DNA of 64,000 bases from Pseudoips prasinana (taxonomy: Eukaryota > Arthropoda > Insecta > Lepidoptera > Nolidae): positions 10,496,001-10,560,000 of the forward strand of contig OX621253.1 in assembly GCA_951640165.1 (NCBI GenBank), given 5' to 3'. Below the pieces are notes generated by a model. It made no database searches. It was not told the DNA's origin and saw nothing but the letters and a program-made list of their open reading frames with translations. Every line of letters begins with the position of its first letter. Position 1 is the first letter of the stretch. Of the stretch, positions 44,104 to 53,857 are shown one piece after another. The translations under genes were made by a program, and so were the position numbers.

Positions 44104-45412
44104 CAGGGTGGGCCAATAATTTTTGCAAATAGCAACACTAAATTTCTCGAATACCGTTGGAGGGAGGGGTGCGCGGGTGGCGGGAAACTATGCGTCGCTA
44201 CATGCAATTTTAGTCACGATGGAGCGCTTCACGGGACTACAGCGTGCTTTTTGTGTTAAACAATTTTACAAAAACAACGATTCCTACGTTACTGTACGAC
44301 GCCTGTTTCGAATTGAATATGGATTACGCCGTGTAAGCGAGTGTCCAAGTGTGAATTTAATCAAAGCTTGGGTCGTGAAGTTCGAGCAAACGGGATCGAC
44401 AGCTAATATTAAACAAACAGGCCGGCCACGTTCAAGAAGAAGCGATGAGAACATTCGAGAGGTTGAAATTTCCGTTCGGAACGATCCAGAATTATCTACG
44501 CGTAAGCGTTCGGCGGTTCTGGCATTACCGAGAACCAGTCTACGGCGGATTTTGCATCTAAACCTCAAACTGCACCCGTATAAGCTTCAAATTGTGCAGG
44601 AGATGAAACCAAATGATTACATTCAACGTAAGTTATTGGCTGACACAATGCTGGAGCAATTCGCTAGCCTGGAGAATGTATTGTTTACGGACGAGGCCCA
44701 CTTTCACATCAACGGGCACGTGAATAAGCACAATTGTCGATATTGGAGCAGGGAAAACCCTCGCCTTAAACACCAAAAGCCACTTCATTCACCTAAAACG
44801 ACAGTATGGGCTGCCATAACAGCAAAGGGCATAATTGGTCCATATTTCTTTGAAAATAATCAAGGAAATAATGTAACTGTGAATTCAGCGGAATACGTCA
44901 AGATGTTGCGAGAGTTTTTGACGCCGCAGTTGCATGAATTTCAAGGATACAACAGCAAGACCTGGATGCAACAAGATGTAGCAACATGCCACACGTCAAA
45001 TGTGACTTTACCGGTAGTCAAAGAAATGTTTCCGAATAAATTGATTTCTCGCAGAGGTGATATTCCATGGCCTCCGAGAAGCCCGGATCTTACACCATGC
45101 GATTTTTTCTTATGGGGATACCTGAAAAGTCGAGTCTACCTTAATAAACCGACGAATATATCCCAATTAAAACGAAACATCCGCGACGAGATAGCCGCGA
45201 TCCCCCGCAGCATGTGTCAGCGAGTTTTCCAAAGTTTGCGTAGTCGATTGCTAGAGTGCCAACGACGAGACGGAGCACATCTCGACGATGTCATTTTTAA
45301 AAAATAAATTTCATTAAATTTTCAAAACGTTAAAAATATAATCAACAAAATAACAGTTGTAGTTTTATTTCTATTCATGTTTTAAAAGTGCAAAAATTAT
45401 TGGCCCACCCTG
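44104..45412 (+). mobile_element. Tc1/mariner-superfamily DD41D transposon, complete and apparently intact
   Basis: 1309 bp bounded by perfect 24-bp terminal inverted repeats (CAGGGTGGGCCAATAATTTT then TGCA at 44104-44127, and its complement at 45389-45412). It is flanked on both sides by TA (44102-44103 and 45413-45414), the target duplication of this superfamily. It contains one uninterrupted transposase frame on the plus strand. The perfect ends and open frame suggest a young, possibly mobile copy. It sits in the arm region of an older inverted repeat (44084-45457). Confidence 0.9.
44219..45307 (+). CDS. DD41D transposase (Tc1/mariner superfamily)
   Basis: Cuts and pastes the surrounding element. 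The frame is open from 44123 to 45307, but the start at 44219 (MERFTGLQRAFCVKQFY) is preferred because the family begins there, giving 362 residues. The N-terminal helix-turn-helix region covers about residues 1-115, with GRPRSRRSDENI near its end. The catalytic domain has VLFTDEAHFHINGHVNK (first Asp), WMQQDVATCHTSN (second Asp) and WPPRSPDLTPCDFFLWGYL (third Asp, in PCD). I count 41 residues between the second Asp and the Asp of PCDFF, i.e. DD41D. No stop or frameshift. The C-terminus HLDDVIFKK matches the usual end of this family. Confidence 0.92.
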   Translation: MERFTGLQRAFCVKQFYKNNDSYVTVRRLFRIEYGLRRVSECPSVNLIKAWVVKFEQTGSTANIKQTGRPRSRRSDENIREVEISVRNDPELSTRKRSAVLALPRTSLRRILHLNLKLHPYKLQIVQEMKPNDYIQRKLLADTMLEQFASLENVLFTDEAHFHINGHVNKHNCRYWSRENPRLKHQKPLHSPKTTVWAAITAKGIIGPYFFENNQGNNVTVNSAEYVKMLREFLTPQLHEFQGYNSKTWMQQDVATCHTSNVTLPVVKEMFPNKLISRRGDIPWPPRSPDLTPCDFFLWGYLKSRVYLNKPTNISQLKRNIRDEIAAIPRSMCQRVFQSLRSRLLECQRRDGAHLDDVIFKK

Positions 45413-45729
45413 TATAATATACAGGATATTATAGTACCTACTTCTACTATTCAGTTGGAAATGAATAACCAAATAAACCTACAGACACTTATATTTATAC
45501 AAGCCTCCCAATAAATATGTAAGGAGAATTCGCAAACATTATATTTTTACAATAAACCAAACCTCTTTTGTTCCATTGATAAAATATCTAAAAACTCTCA
45601 ATGATTTCAAGAATATACAGAATATACTCGATATTAATATTTGTAAGAACTCTCAAAGTTCATATAATATATCCTTTATTCATACATACTCATTATATAA
45701 TAAATTCGTAGGAATTGAGAAGTATGTAA

Positions 45730-45868
45730 TAGCAACGCCAACACCCCAGCTACCCAATCTGTCAAGTTTCCCCAATTGAAAGTGAACCTTATGGTTTTGT
45801 GATATAGTTGAAAATCTATAAAAGAAATTAGTCAGATGGGGGTAGTTGGATGTGCTGGCGTCTTTACC
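45730..45868. mobile_element. short hairpin MITE, copy 2
   Basis: GCTACCCAATCTGTCAAGTT, CCCCAATTGAAAGTGAACCT and TTGGATGTGCTGGCGTCT; the same layout as 13232-13378, with decayed outer ends. Confidence 0.7.
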
Positions 45869-45869
45869 T

Positions 45870-47240
45870 AAATTGAGTATTTTCACTGAGAAATTGTTTA
45901 GGAACGCTGTAAAAATATGCCTTACAACTAAAAGTAAACTTGTATGTTTATTAAATCCCTTTCGCTGGTTTACAAAAGAGTTTTTAGAAAGAGAATAAGT
46001 GTACCAATGTCGACATTATTTTATGAGTCTTCATAAATGTGAAGGGAGAATAGGTACTAACAGGGGATTTTGTCATGTCTGATAATATTATATGATGTAT
46101 GCACATACAAAATGGTGTGGGCGGGTTCTTATTTTACAGTTGAGTTTTCACGATGACCTAAACGACCTGTTTACCTTTTCAGGAAACAAAGGAGTATCGT
46201 GCAGGTCAAGTGAAAATTATGCTTCTAACTTCCTTTTAAATATCATATATTCTTGGGTTTTGGGGGTCAAATGCTTCCGCATCAGTTGGTTTACGTGACC
46301 CCTGGGTGGGTAGCTATAAATGGTGGAAAAATTTAAATGAGGTTGATCACAACATTTGTTCAATAGGAGAAAGAGCATCAGATGGTGTAGGATAACTGCG
46401 ATCCGGCAACAATGGTGACCGCCGCCATTAGCGACCATGGCGCCACGCACCAGCTTTCATTTCGCATATTGTGCACTGTCACCACCGTACTTCCGTATGC
46501 CTTGCAAGGTGGCAGTAAAACGCAATGGGTTAACTAAGAAATATGTGCAGTTTGATTGGGGAAATATCGCAACCTACGGGATATCATATTCGCCCTCACT
46601 GACAAAGCCCGTTGTTCGCGCGCACGTTAATGCTTCCGCTTCTGTCTGGTTCTCTGACAGATGATTGTCTTTTGTCATTATGAATGTACTCTCCAAATTG
46701 CAACGTTATTAAATGTTATGTCCAGCAGTGGACGTCATCAGGCTGATGATGTGAAATATAAATTTATATTGAAGTTCAAGTTTTAAAATTAATTTTATTC
46801 GTACTATCAATTTAAAATTAGTGGAACAATATGAATATCGCAGTTGTCAGCGTCGCAGCTACCTTCGTGTATTCTAACGATCTTCAGAAAGTCTGAGCGA
46901 TAAAGGCAGATAGCCTATATAATGCGTACAAAATAACATCAAAGCGATTTAAGAGATACTTGTCTGAACAAAAGAATAGGCAGCGTAATTTAATTTCGTG
47001 TAAACGTAGCCGACAAATTGGATCCATTTCCCCGTTGTTCAAATTCACTTATATTTTTTATTGGAACGGAAAACCAATATTTGTTTTGTTAAAAGTGCTT
47101 TAACATTAGAAACATTATTTGCAATCGATAAAATCACGAAAACTGATTACTTAACATTAAAAGATCTTACATAACATTTCCCGTCTGTATGGATTGTGAT
47201 AGGTATTTGAACAATTAAATTCATTCTACTGATAATATAA
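45870..47240. other. intergenic, no gene recognised
   Basis: A fragment of the GACGTCCACTGCTGGAC family (reverse; TCCAGCAGTGGACGTCATCA) lies near 46720-46755. The GC-richer part, 46260-46660, is open for short stretches but shows no recognisable protein. Confidence 0.35.
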
Positions 47241-47409
47241 ACTTAAAGAAAGAAAGAAAATATTTTTATTAGACATGTAAAGATACGGTACCTCAATAAA
47301 GATAATCCACATGCGGTACATCACACAGAAAATCTAAAAGTACATAGAAATTTTAATTTTGATGGGCTAAAATATAATATTTTGATTATACATAAAATAA
47401 TAAAAAAAT

Positions 47410-47490
47410 AAATAAAAAAGGTTTTTATTCACGTAGACTTTAAAAAAGCGCTTGTAAATAGTCAGAACATGTTTAATACAAATAATATAG
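47410..47490 (-). repeat. LINE 3'-end fragment
   Basis: AAAAAGGTTTTTATTCACGT, then AAAAAAGCGCTTGTAAATAG and CAGAACATGTTT. Same family as 8067-8165 and, inverted, 61995-62075. Confidence 0.6.
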
Positions 47491-47946
47491 TTGTATACAA
47501 ATTTAAATTATTCGATGTGGCGTCCTAACGCATCCTAAGGCACGTGGCGCATCCTAAGCCAAGTTTTGTGACTAAAAGACCACAGTTCAGCATTTTGTCT
47601 CAGAAGACAGACTATGCGTATACGACTACAGCATATGCGTATAATATGCCCTTCGGCGCGGGTACTTACCTGGGGTGGAGCAAGTGGGCCTAAAGAGGTG
47701 TATAATAAATATTTTGTTTTTTATATCCAAATACGAGACATCTCAATATACCTAGTTTACCAACTTAAAAGAAGCACAAATGTATGTAGGTGTAGCTACA
47801 TACAGTGGCCAATTTCCATGGAGACTAAACAACTACGCTAGACGTAGTATAAACCAAGAGTGTGTTCCAAAAACAGGTGTACTTTCTATTCCTTCATACT
47901 CATAATCCGATGAGACGGCGAACTGACACGACATAGAGAGATCAGA

Positions 47947-48053
47947 CAAAGGTGACGAAAAGAAGTTTTACGCCCCTGATTTCGGGTGCACTTTAAACTG
48001 TAAGGACTGACAGTTTAACAGTAGGGGCGTATAAGTTCTTTTCGTAATCTTTG
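47947..48053. repeat. imperfect hairpin, about 31-bp arms
   Basis: GACGAAAAGAAGTTTTACGC then CCCT pairs imperfectly with AGGGGCGTATAAGTTCTTTT then CG. An inner AAACTGT/ACAGTTT pair lengthens the fold. Probably a MITE. Confidence 0.6.
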
Positions 48054-48336
48054 CCTTCATTACTCCTTAATTGAAGAGACATCTAAAATGTATGTTTTTT
48101 TTGTCTATTAATAAGTATTAATTTTAAACAAGATATATTAGCTATTACTATATAAGTAAAAATTAAAAACTACATTAAACCTAAATAAACTAAATCTAAA
48201 CAGCGTCAAAAAAATCCTCATCGTTGTCGGGGAGCGTGCCCAGAAGACTGGCAGCATGTATTATTATTATATTGATGTACCTTGTACAGTCAATTGTACT
48301 TACTAATATACTTTTTTATGTCAATGGCAAAAGTAG

Positions 48337-48480
48337 ATGTCCAGACGCCAGCACATCAATCTACCCCTATCTGCCTAAATTTCCCCAATTGAAAGTGAAG
48401 TGTAATGATTTTGTGATAAAATTGAAAATCGATAAAAGAAATTTGACATTTGGGGTAGCTCGATGTGCTCGCGTCTGTAC
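48337..48480. mobile_element. short hairpin MITE, copy 3
   Basis: GTCCAGACGCCAGCACATCA at the left and CGATGTGCTCGCGTCTGTAC at the right; interior CCCCAATTGAAAGTGAA and TTGAAAATCGATAAAAGAAA as in copy 2. Confidence 0.72.
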
Positions 48481-48570
48481 AAAATCGGTCATTCAATATT
48501 AATGATAATAATTTGCGTCAAAATAATGGGTCGGTGAAGTGTTTCTAAACTAGCTAATAAATAATAAGAA

Positions 48571-48627
48571 TCTAGTTCAAAAAGTTATACAACCACTATT
48601 AGTTGTATAACTTTAGAACTAGGTTAA
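48571..48627. repeat. hairpin
   Basis: CTAGTTC and AAGTTATACAAC pair with GTTGTATAACTT and GAACTAG downstream, with a small internal bulge and an 8-base loop. Confidence 0.7.
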
Positions 48628-48776
48628 AAAAGTCTTAAAATTTTATGGCGTACCTTCTAATACTTCTTCTAATAGTATAACCTCCATACAAAAATGTAAA
48701 CAACATAAAAACACTTTGACATAGTGTCTTTTAGTTTATCCCGTCTCTATCAAAGTATAGAATATGACATTACGAA

Positions 48777-48870
48777 ATAAAAATATCGTGTTTATCTAAA
48801 AGCATAAACAGTATCTAGGGTTATTACCCTAGATACTGTTTATGCTTTTAGATAAACACGATATTTTTAT
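48777..48870. repeat. perfect 44-bp stem hairpin
   Basis: The left arm 48777-48820 (ATAAAAATATCGTGTTTATC ... GTATCTAGGG) is exactly complementary to 48827-48870 around the loop TTATTA. No mismatch in 44 pairs. No coding content; could be a MITE or a hairpin-RNA source. Confidence 0.92.
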
Positions 48871-49109
48871 GATATTGTTATACTGTATTCAGTATACGCG
48901 GTATTATACAATGAACTGTGTATAGTATATTGCAGTACTAACATAATTGAATAAACAATAAGTCGTGTATAGGATTACATAGGTTAACTGCTCCACTTGT
49001 TTGTTTTTCATCAACAAGGTATTACCAAACGATGTTATTTTTAGTACAGGATTATCCTGAAAATTGTTTGTACAAAATCGAGTGTGCTTCACAAGTTATT
49101 CGGTTTAAT

Positions 49110-49190
49110 ATGTCAGTTATGCTGTGAAAGGTCTTCGTTATCAGCTGTTGAACATGCTACCGCTAGACCAACGAGGCATTCAATAATATA
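49110..49190 (-). repeat. SINE head fragment, reverse
   Basis: GTTGAACATGCTACCGCTAG then ACCAACGAGGCATTC, the reverse of a tRNA-like SINE head (compare 27900-27945). Confidence 0.5.
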
Positions 49191-49509
49191 TAATAACCTG
49201 TCATATGACTATGCCATAGACCATACAAATATAAGTACGCGATTTAAGTTATGGCTTTATACCCTAAAAAACAGCACTCCTTTTTTCAGAAAAAAAATGC
49301 CTTTTTCGTTTTCAGGAAATTAACGAAAACTTCGATGGTCCCTGTGTTCGTGTAAAAGTTTTAATAGCTGTGTGCGCGTTGTTTGTATTTAATTAATTAC
49401 AGCTTTGATGGAATTAACGCTTTACTAACCTTGTTAAGGTTTTCGGTTGCAAAATTCGTGTAATAAAAAATTATCTATGAAAATTATGTTTACCTATATA
49501 TTTATGCGC

Positions 49510-49740
49510 AAGACCGGCAATTGTGGAGATCTTTGGGGGAGGCCTTTGTCCAGCAGTGGACGTCTTTCGGCTGATATGATGATGATGATATATTTATGTG
49601 AGCTGTGTGGTTTCCGGCTTAAAAAGAATAACAGGGCCAACCCATGTCATCCCGTGGGTGTCGTAAAAGGCGATTAAGGGATACAGCATGTAGTCGGGCA
49701 GCAACGCCTCCTGTGTACTACCTCTATAGTTACCACCTAA
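49510..49740 (-). repeat. GACGTCCACTGCTGGAC repeat (reverse) plus companion block
   Basis: CCTTTGTCCAGCAGTGGACG and GATGATGATGATA, then CCCATGTCATCCCGTGGG and GTAAAAGGCGATTAAGGGA. The second block parallels 20920-21060. Confidence 0.6.
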
Positions 49741-49757
49741 CTGCACTCGCATTTCAA

Positions 49758-50085
49758 AAACAAAAATTCATTATTCCGTAAAAATTTTACATTTATGTGG
49801 AATCGTCATATTTTTTTACCCTACCGTGCAGTGCATGGCGTGGCAGCTACTGAGAAACACTGCCAGAAAACTCAGTAGGAATCCTTTTTTAAAATAAAAT
49901 ATACTTAAGATTAATTACAATCATGTGTGTTGACTCAGAACAACTCAATCCCAAGCACTTTTATCACTTAAATAATCTGATATTTAATAATATGCCCTGC
50001 TACACAATTTGGCTTTAATAATTCTTTTAAACTTATTCGTAGACAATTCTCTAATATCATTGGGAAGTTTGTTATAGAATCTTAT
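49758..50085. repeat. dispersed repeat, copy 2 (longest)
   Basis: Same as 363-528 at its start, extending 160 bases further (GACTCAGAACAACTCAATCC, AGACAATTCTCTAATATC). The extension matches 14762-14900 in reverse. Confidence 0.7.
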
Positions 50086-51119
50086 ACAAGCGGAGTGACT
50101 ATGGCAAATCCCTCCAAATGGCAACGTTATTGAAACCATTGGCGGGGGAGGGGGGGGGGGGATGTCCAGCAGTGGACGATATCAGGCTGATGATGGTGAT
50201 ACATTTATTTACTGACGCAGTGGCGGTGCAATAACAATTTGGGCCAAGGGCGTGATGTAGTTTGCAGATCGCATCAAACTTAAAACGCCTTATCGCTAAA
50301 CCAACTTAACCAACTTTATTACAAGCTGTCACTTTCTCATTCAAACGTTCCCGCTTTTTTCTCTTAGATTATAAGAAAAGACCATATTTTTTTGCGCAAA
50401 ACATCTGCCACGACCATCACCGACCTTTCGGTTGTGTGGGTAAACTTATTATTGTACGAGTCCCACACTTTTAATAAAACACCTATTTGAACCATGTAAA
50501 CTTATGTTACTTTCTAAATCTATTTCAATCCGTTTAGTTTTGGAGAAGGAAATATGGGAATACAATTCTCAATCTTATAAAAAATTGTATTGTGTTTTCT
50601 TTTTCACGCGCATCTATAAATAAGTAGGATATCATCGGTTTTAGAGATTCTAAATAAACTACCCTCAATAATTATAAACTTCCTCTTTTTTATTAAAAAA
50701 CTAACAGTCCCGGCAGACGCTGTCCTGCCCTACAAATATAACAATATCTGGGAATCTGATCGCAGTACCACTTTGCAGGTTTATTGTATATCGCCTATAA
50801 AATTAATCAGAATGCCGTTCTAACACTTAAAAAATAACCGGACCAGCAAAAAATAACCAGTCCAGTTGTTGTTTGTGATTTTCTTACTTTCCGAAAGCGT
50901 AAACGTTGATTGATTCGTAATGTTATTGTGATATACATTATATAAGATCATGTAATCTCGAATGAATTATTGTTCAACGTCAAACAGGTCACATATTCTT
51001 TTTCATTAAAAATAGTTTTTAAAAGAGAACATACATCAGGGCTCCACCCTTAATTACTTCGTCCCACTCTTGTGCTTAACATTTGGTAGATTTCGCACCT
51101 CCACATTTGGCCAGTCTAT

Positions 51120-51320
51120 TCATCATCATCATCATCATCATATCAGCCGAAAGACGTCCACTGCTGGACAAAGGCCTCCCCCAAAGATCTCCACAATTGC
51201 CGGTCTTGCGCTATTCGCATCCAGCAGTTTCCAGCGACCCGCACAAGATCATCGGTCCATCTTGTAGGGGGCCTGCCCACGCTGCGTTTTCCGGTTCGTG
51301 GTCGCCACTCGAGAACCTCG
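51120..51320 (+). repeat. lepidopteran ATCATC/GACGTCCACTGCTGGAC repeat (best copy, in unit 1)
   Basis: ATCATCATCATCATCATCAT, then CAGCCGAAAGACGTCCACTG, AAGATCTCCACAATTGCCGG and CATCGGTCCATCTTGTAGGG. Repeated identically at 54479-54679 and 57838-58038 because of the triplication. Confidence 0.75.
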
Positions 51321-52689
51321 AGGCCAGTCTATTAAGACTTCAAAATGTAGCAGTTCCAAGCGTTTAATTACTGTGCCAAATTCTCATTTTTTATTCCCAC
51401 TATAATTTCTTATTCGAACCCTTTGGCCTAATTCAAAACCTCTTAGACCTTCATTATGGCATGTAAAAGTGCTTCGAATTTTCTCCGGAGTTCTCAGTAT
51501 GGCACGAAGTAGTGACACTGCCCGCCCACCGAAAATCTGATCATAGGGGCATTTTCCATTTATAGGAGAGGTTACTGGCTATGAGAGAGAGAAAATGTGT
51601 GCTCGCACCTCACTCTCTTGCCCTTACAGTAAATTACGAAACTATCTCTTTCTATCTTCCCTACCTTATATCTCCCTCTTAACTTTCGTGGGCCTCACCC
51701 GATCACAATTTTCGTAACGCTCTCGTCACGCATTCACGAGTTTACTCCCCAAGTCAAGCATGCATGAAGAAGCTTCACTTTTTATTAAATTTTTGTATAA
51801 ATTCATAGTTTGTCAGCATTGGGCGATCGTCCTGGCCACCCACGCATTCCACCACTGCTGACCCCATAGCTACTAAATTTATTGATGAACGGAAAAACTA
51901 TTTCTCAAGTTACATTGGACTGGGAGATAGAAAGTCTGTTCTGAGGAAATTGAAAAAGTTAATGAAAAGTTTTAATTTACCTATATTACAGTTTTTCATC
52001 GATAAACGACGTGCTGTTACTTTTTCCGTGTTAGAAAGTCATCAAAAACTTGATGTTTGTAGATCTAGATCTTTACTTGTAGTTTATAAAATTATCTGAA
52101 CAAGGATCCTTATATGAAAAGCATTGTAGTAATTGAGCCAAAAATAGTACAAGTCTTAATTAAGAAAGTTTTATTGCCCTAACTCGATGTATGCAACACT
52201 TCGATTTTATCGACTTTAGGTTCCCCCAAGTGGCACAGCTCGTGACTTTATCGTTTCGTTTTTGTAGATCTGTTTTATTAAAAAGCAGGGTTATATTTGA
52301 CATCATTGCATAATAGCTGCCAAATGCAACCAATTCCGATGCAGTGTTCATCATAAATATATTAAAAACGAAATTATTCTATTTTTAAATATAACCGTTT
52401 CCACGTAAAAAACTTTAAGTTGGTTTTCTGGCAAGAGTTCAAAGTTGGTAGGAAGGTTGATTTTTTATAATAAACTAGCTGACCAATGACCAATGTAACT
52501 ACTTACTTCTAGCTTAATCTAAAAAATATAACTTTTAAAACAATCAAGCAACTAAGAAAGAAACTAAGGACTACTTTGCCACTATTATTTAAAAAAAAAA
52601 GGGAAGAATACATAGCAATTGTCCTTATTGTCAGTAAGTCAAATAAAGTAAAATAAGAATCAACGATGCATTAATCACAAAGGTAACTT

Positions 52690-53275
52690 CCATTAGATTA
52701 GGTTGCGACCACGGCATTGATAGGTTGAACGAAACCATAGCGCGATCTAAAACGATGATTACGCCATCTACTAACAAAACTATAAACTTGTAAAGCGGTA
52801 AAATTAAGATGTGTGCATATTTTTAGGGTGAGATTTATTCGATCATCTATTGATTCAGTTTTGGACTACCTTTTATTTCAAGCATTTATTTATTATAACC
52901 GATATGCCAAATAAGTCCCGCGATCTGAAACGACCGAACGCCATCTAGTTACAAAATTGTGAACTTGTAGATCATTAAAAATAAGATGATATTTTTTGGG
53001 TGCGATCAACTACGATCATCTCGACACCAACAAATTATATATACTACGCTAACTTGAATTTTACGTAAATTGGTTGTTTATCCCAATTTGATTAAAATAT
53101 TGTTTTTTATTTAAGTTATAAAAATTATACAAAGAAAAGAAGTTACAAATCTTATAAAACGCAAAGTCTTTATTTAGATGACCACGAGTACGGCATTTTA
53201 AGCAACTTGGCATAAAAAAACTAAATTATCTAAAATTCGAGTTGGCGTAAATTGTTGGTGTCGATCAATTGAATC
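52690..53275 (+). repeat. diverged subrepeats of about 190-240 bp inside unit part A
   Basis: The blocks CGCGATCTAAAACGATGATT / CGCGATCTGAAACGACCGAA, CGCCATCTA-TAACAAAA and GCGATCAACTACGATCATCT / GAGATTTATTCGATCATCTA show two or three rounds of one unit. Also present in the other two tandem copies (+3359 and +6718). Confidence 0.55.
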
Positions 53276-53277
53276 AG

Positions 53278-53857
53278 TTTTGGATTACCTTTTTTTAACA
53301 ACAAATTATTCCCTGAATTTTGGTTTAAAAACATATATTCCTTTATTTTTAACTGAAAGACCAAATACCAATTTTCATACGTTTAACTCCAAAAAATTAC
53401 AGATTTTCATACCAACTCACATCCCCTATTTTACGTCCTTACGTGGTATTTCCAAAAATCCTGAACTATATATTTATAATTTTTAACTGGAAGGCCAAAT
53501 ACAGATTTTCATTCGTTTACCTTTAAAATGTCACATTTTTCATACAAACTTACATCCCCTATTTGTCACCCTTAGGGGTGGACTTCTCGAAAATGCTGAA
53601 ATATTTTTGTTTTAATTTTTAAATTTAATGTCTTATACCGATTTTCATGCGTTTAACTTAAAACTTGTCACATTTTTCATACAAACTTACATCCGCAAAT
53701 TTAGGCCCTTGGGGGTGGAATTTTCAACAAACCCGAAATATACTTTAATTTTTAACTGCAAGGACAAATACAAAGCCTTTAACATGAAAAATGACGGAAT
53801 CTCATAAAATCTTTCATCCCTTATTTCACTCCCTTAGGGGTGGTATTTTCAAAAACC
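53278..53857 (+). repeat. minisatellite with a period of about 130 bp, non-LTR tail type (unit 1)
   Basis: Recurring core CATACAAACTTACATCCCCT followed by CTTAGGGGTGGA-TTTTC-AAAA and AATACAGATTTTCATTCGTT, at roughly 53409, 53541, 53678 and 53803. The same minisatellite resumes downstream of the third unit and continues to about 61250. This type of tail is typical of lepidopteran RTE-like elements. Confidence 0.7.

Larger units (their letters stand above)
44084..45457. repeat. outer inverted repeat into which the DD41D element inserted
   Basis: AACTGAATAGTAGAAGTA at about 44083-44100 is matched by its exact complement TACTTCTACTATTCAGTT at about 45439-45456. Without the transposon the two arms would be only about 25 bases apart, so an older small palindrome was the target. 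Confidence 0.7.

Noticed and set aside
46092..46664. Possible exons in a GC-richer patch
   Set aside because: No consistent splice sites or recognisable protein in any frame.
51070..51267. Frame with a run of His residues, repeated at 54429 and 57788
   Set aside because: The His run is the CAT trinucleotide stretch of a dispersed repeat; the frame recurs only because of the triplication.
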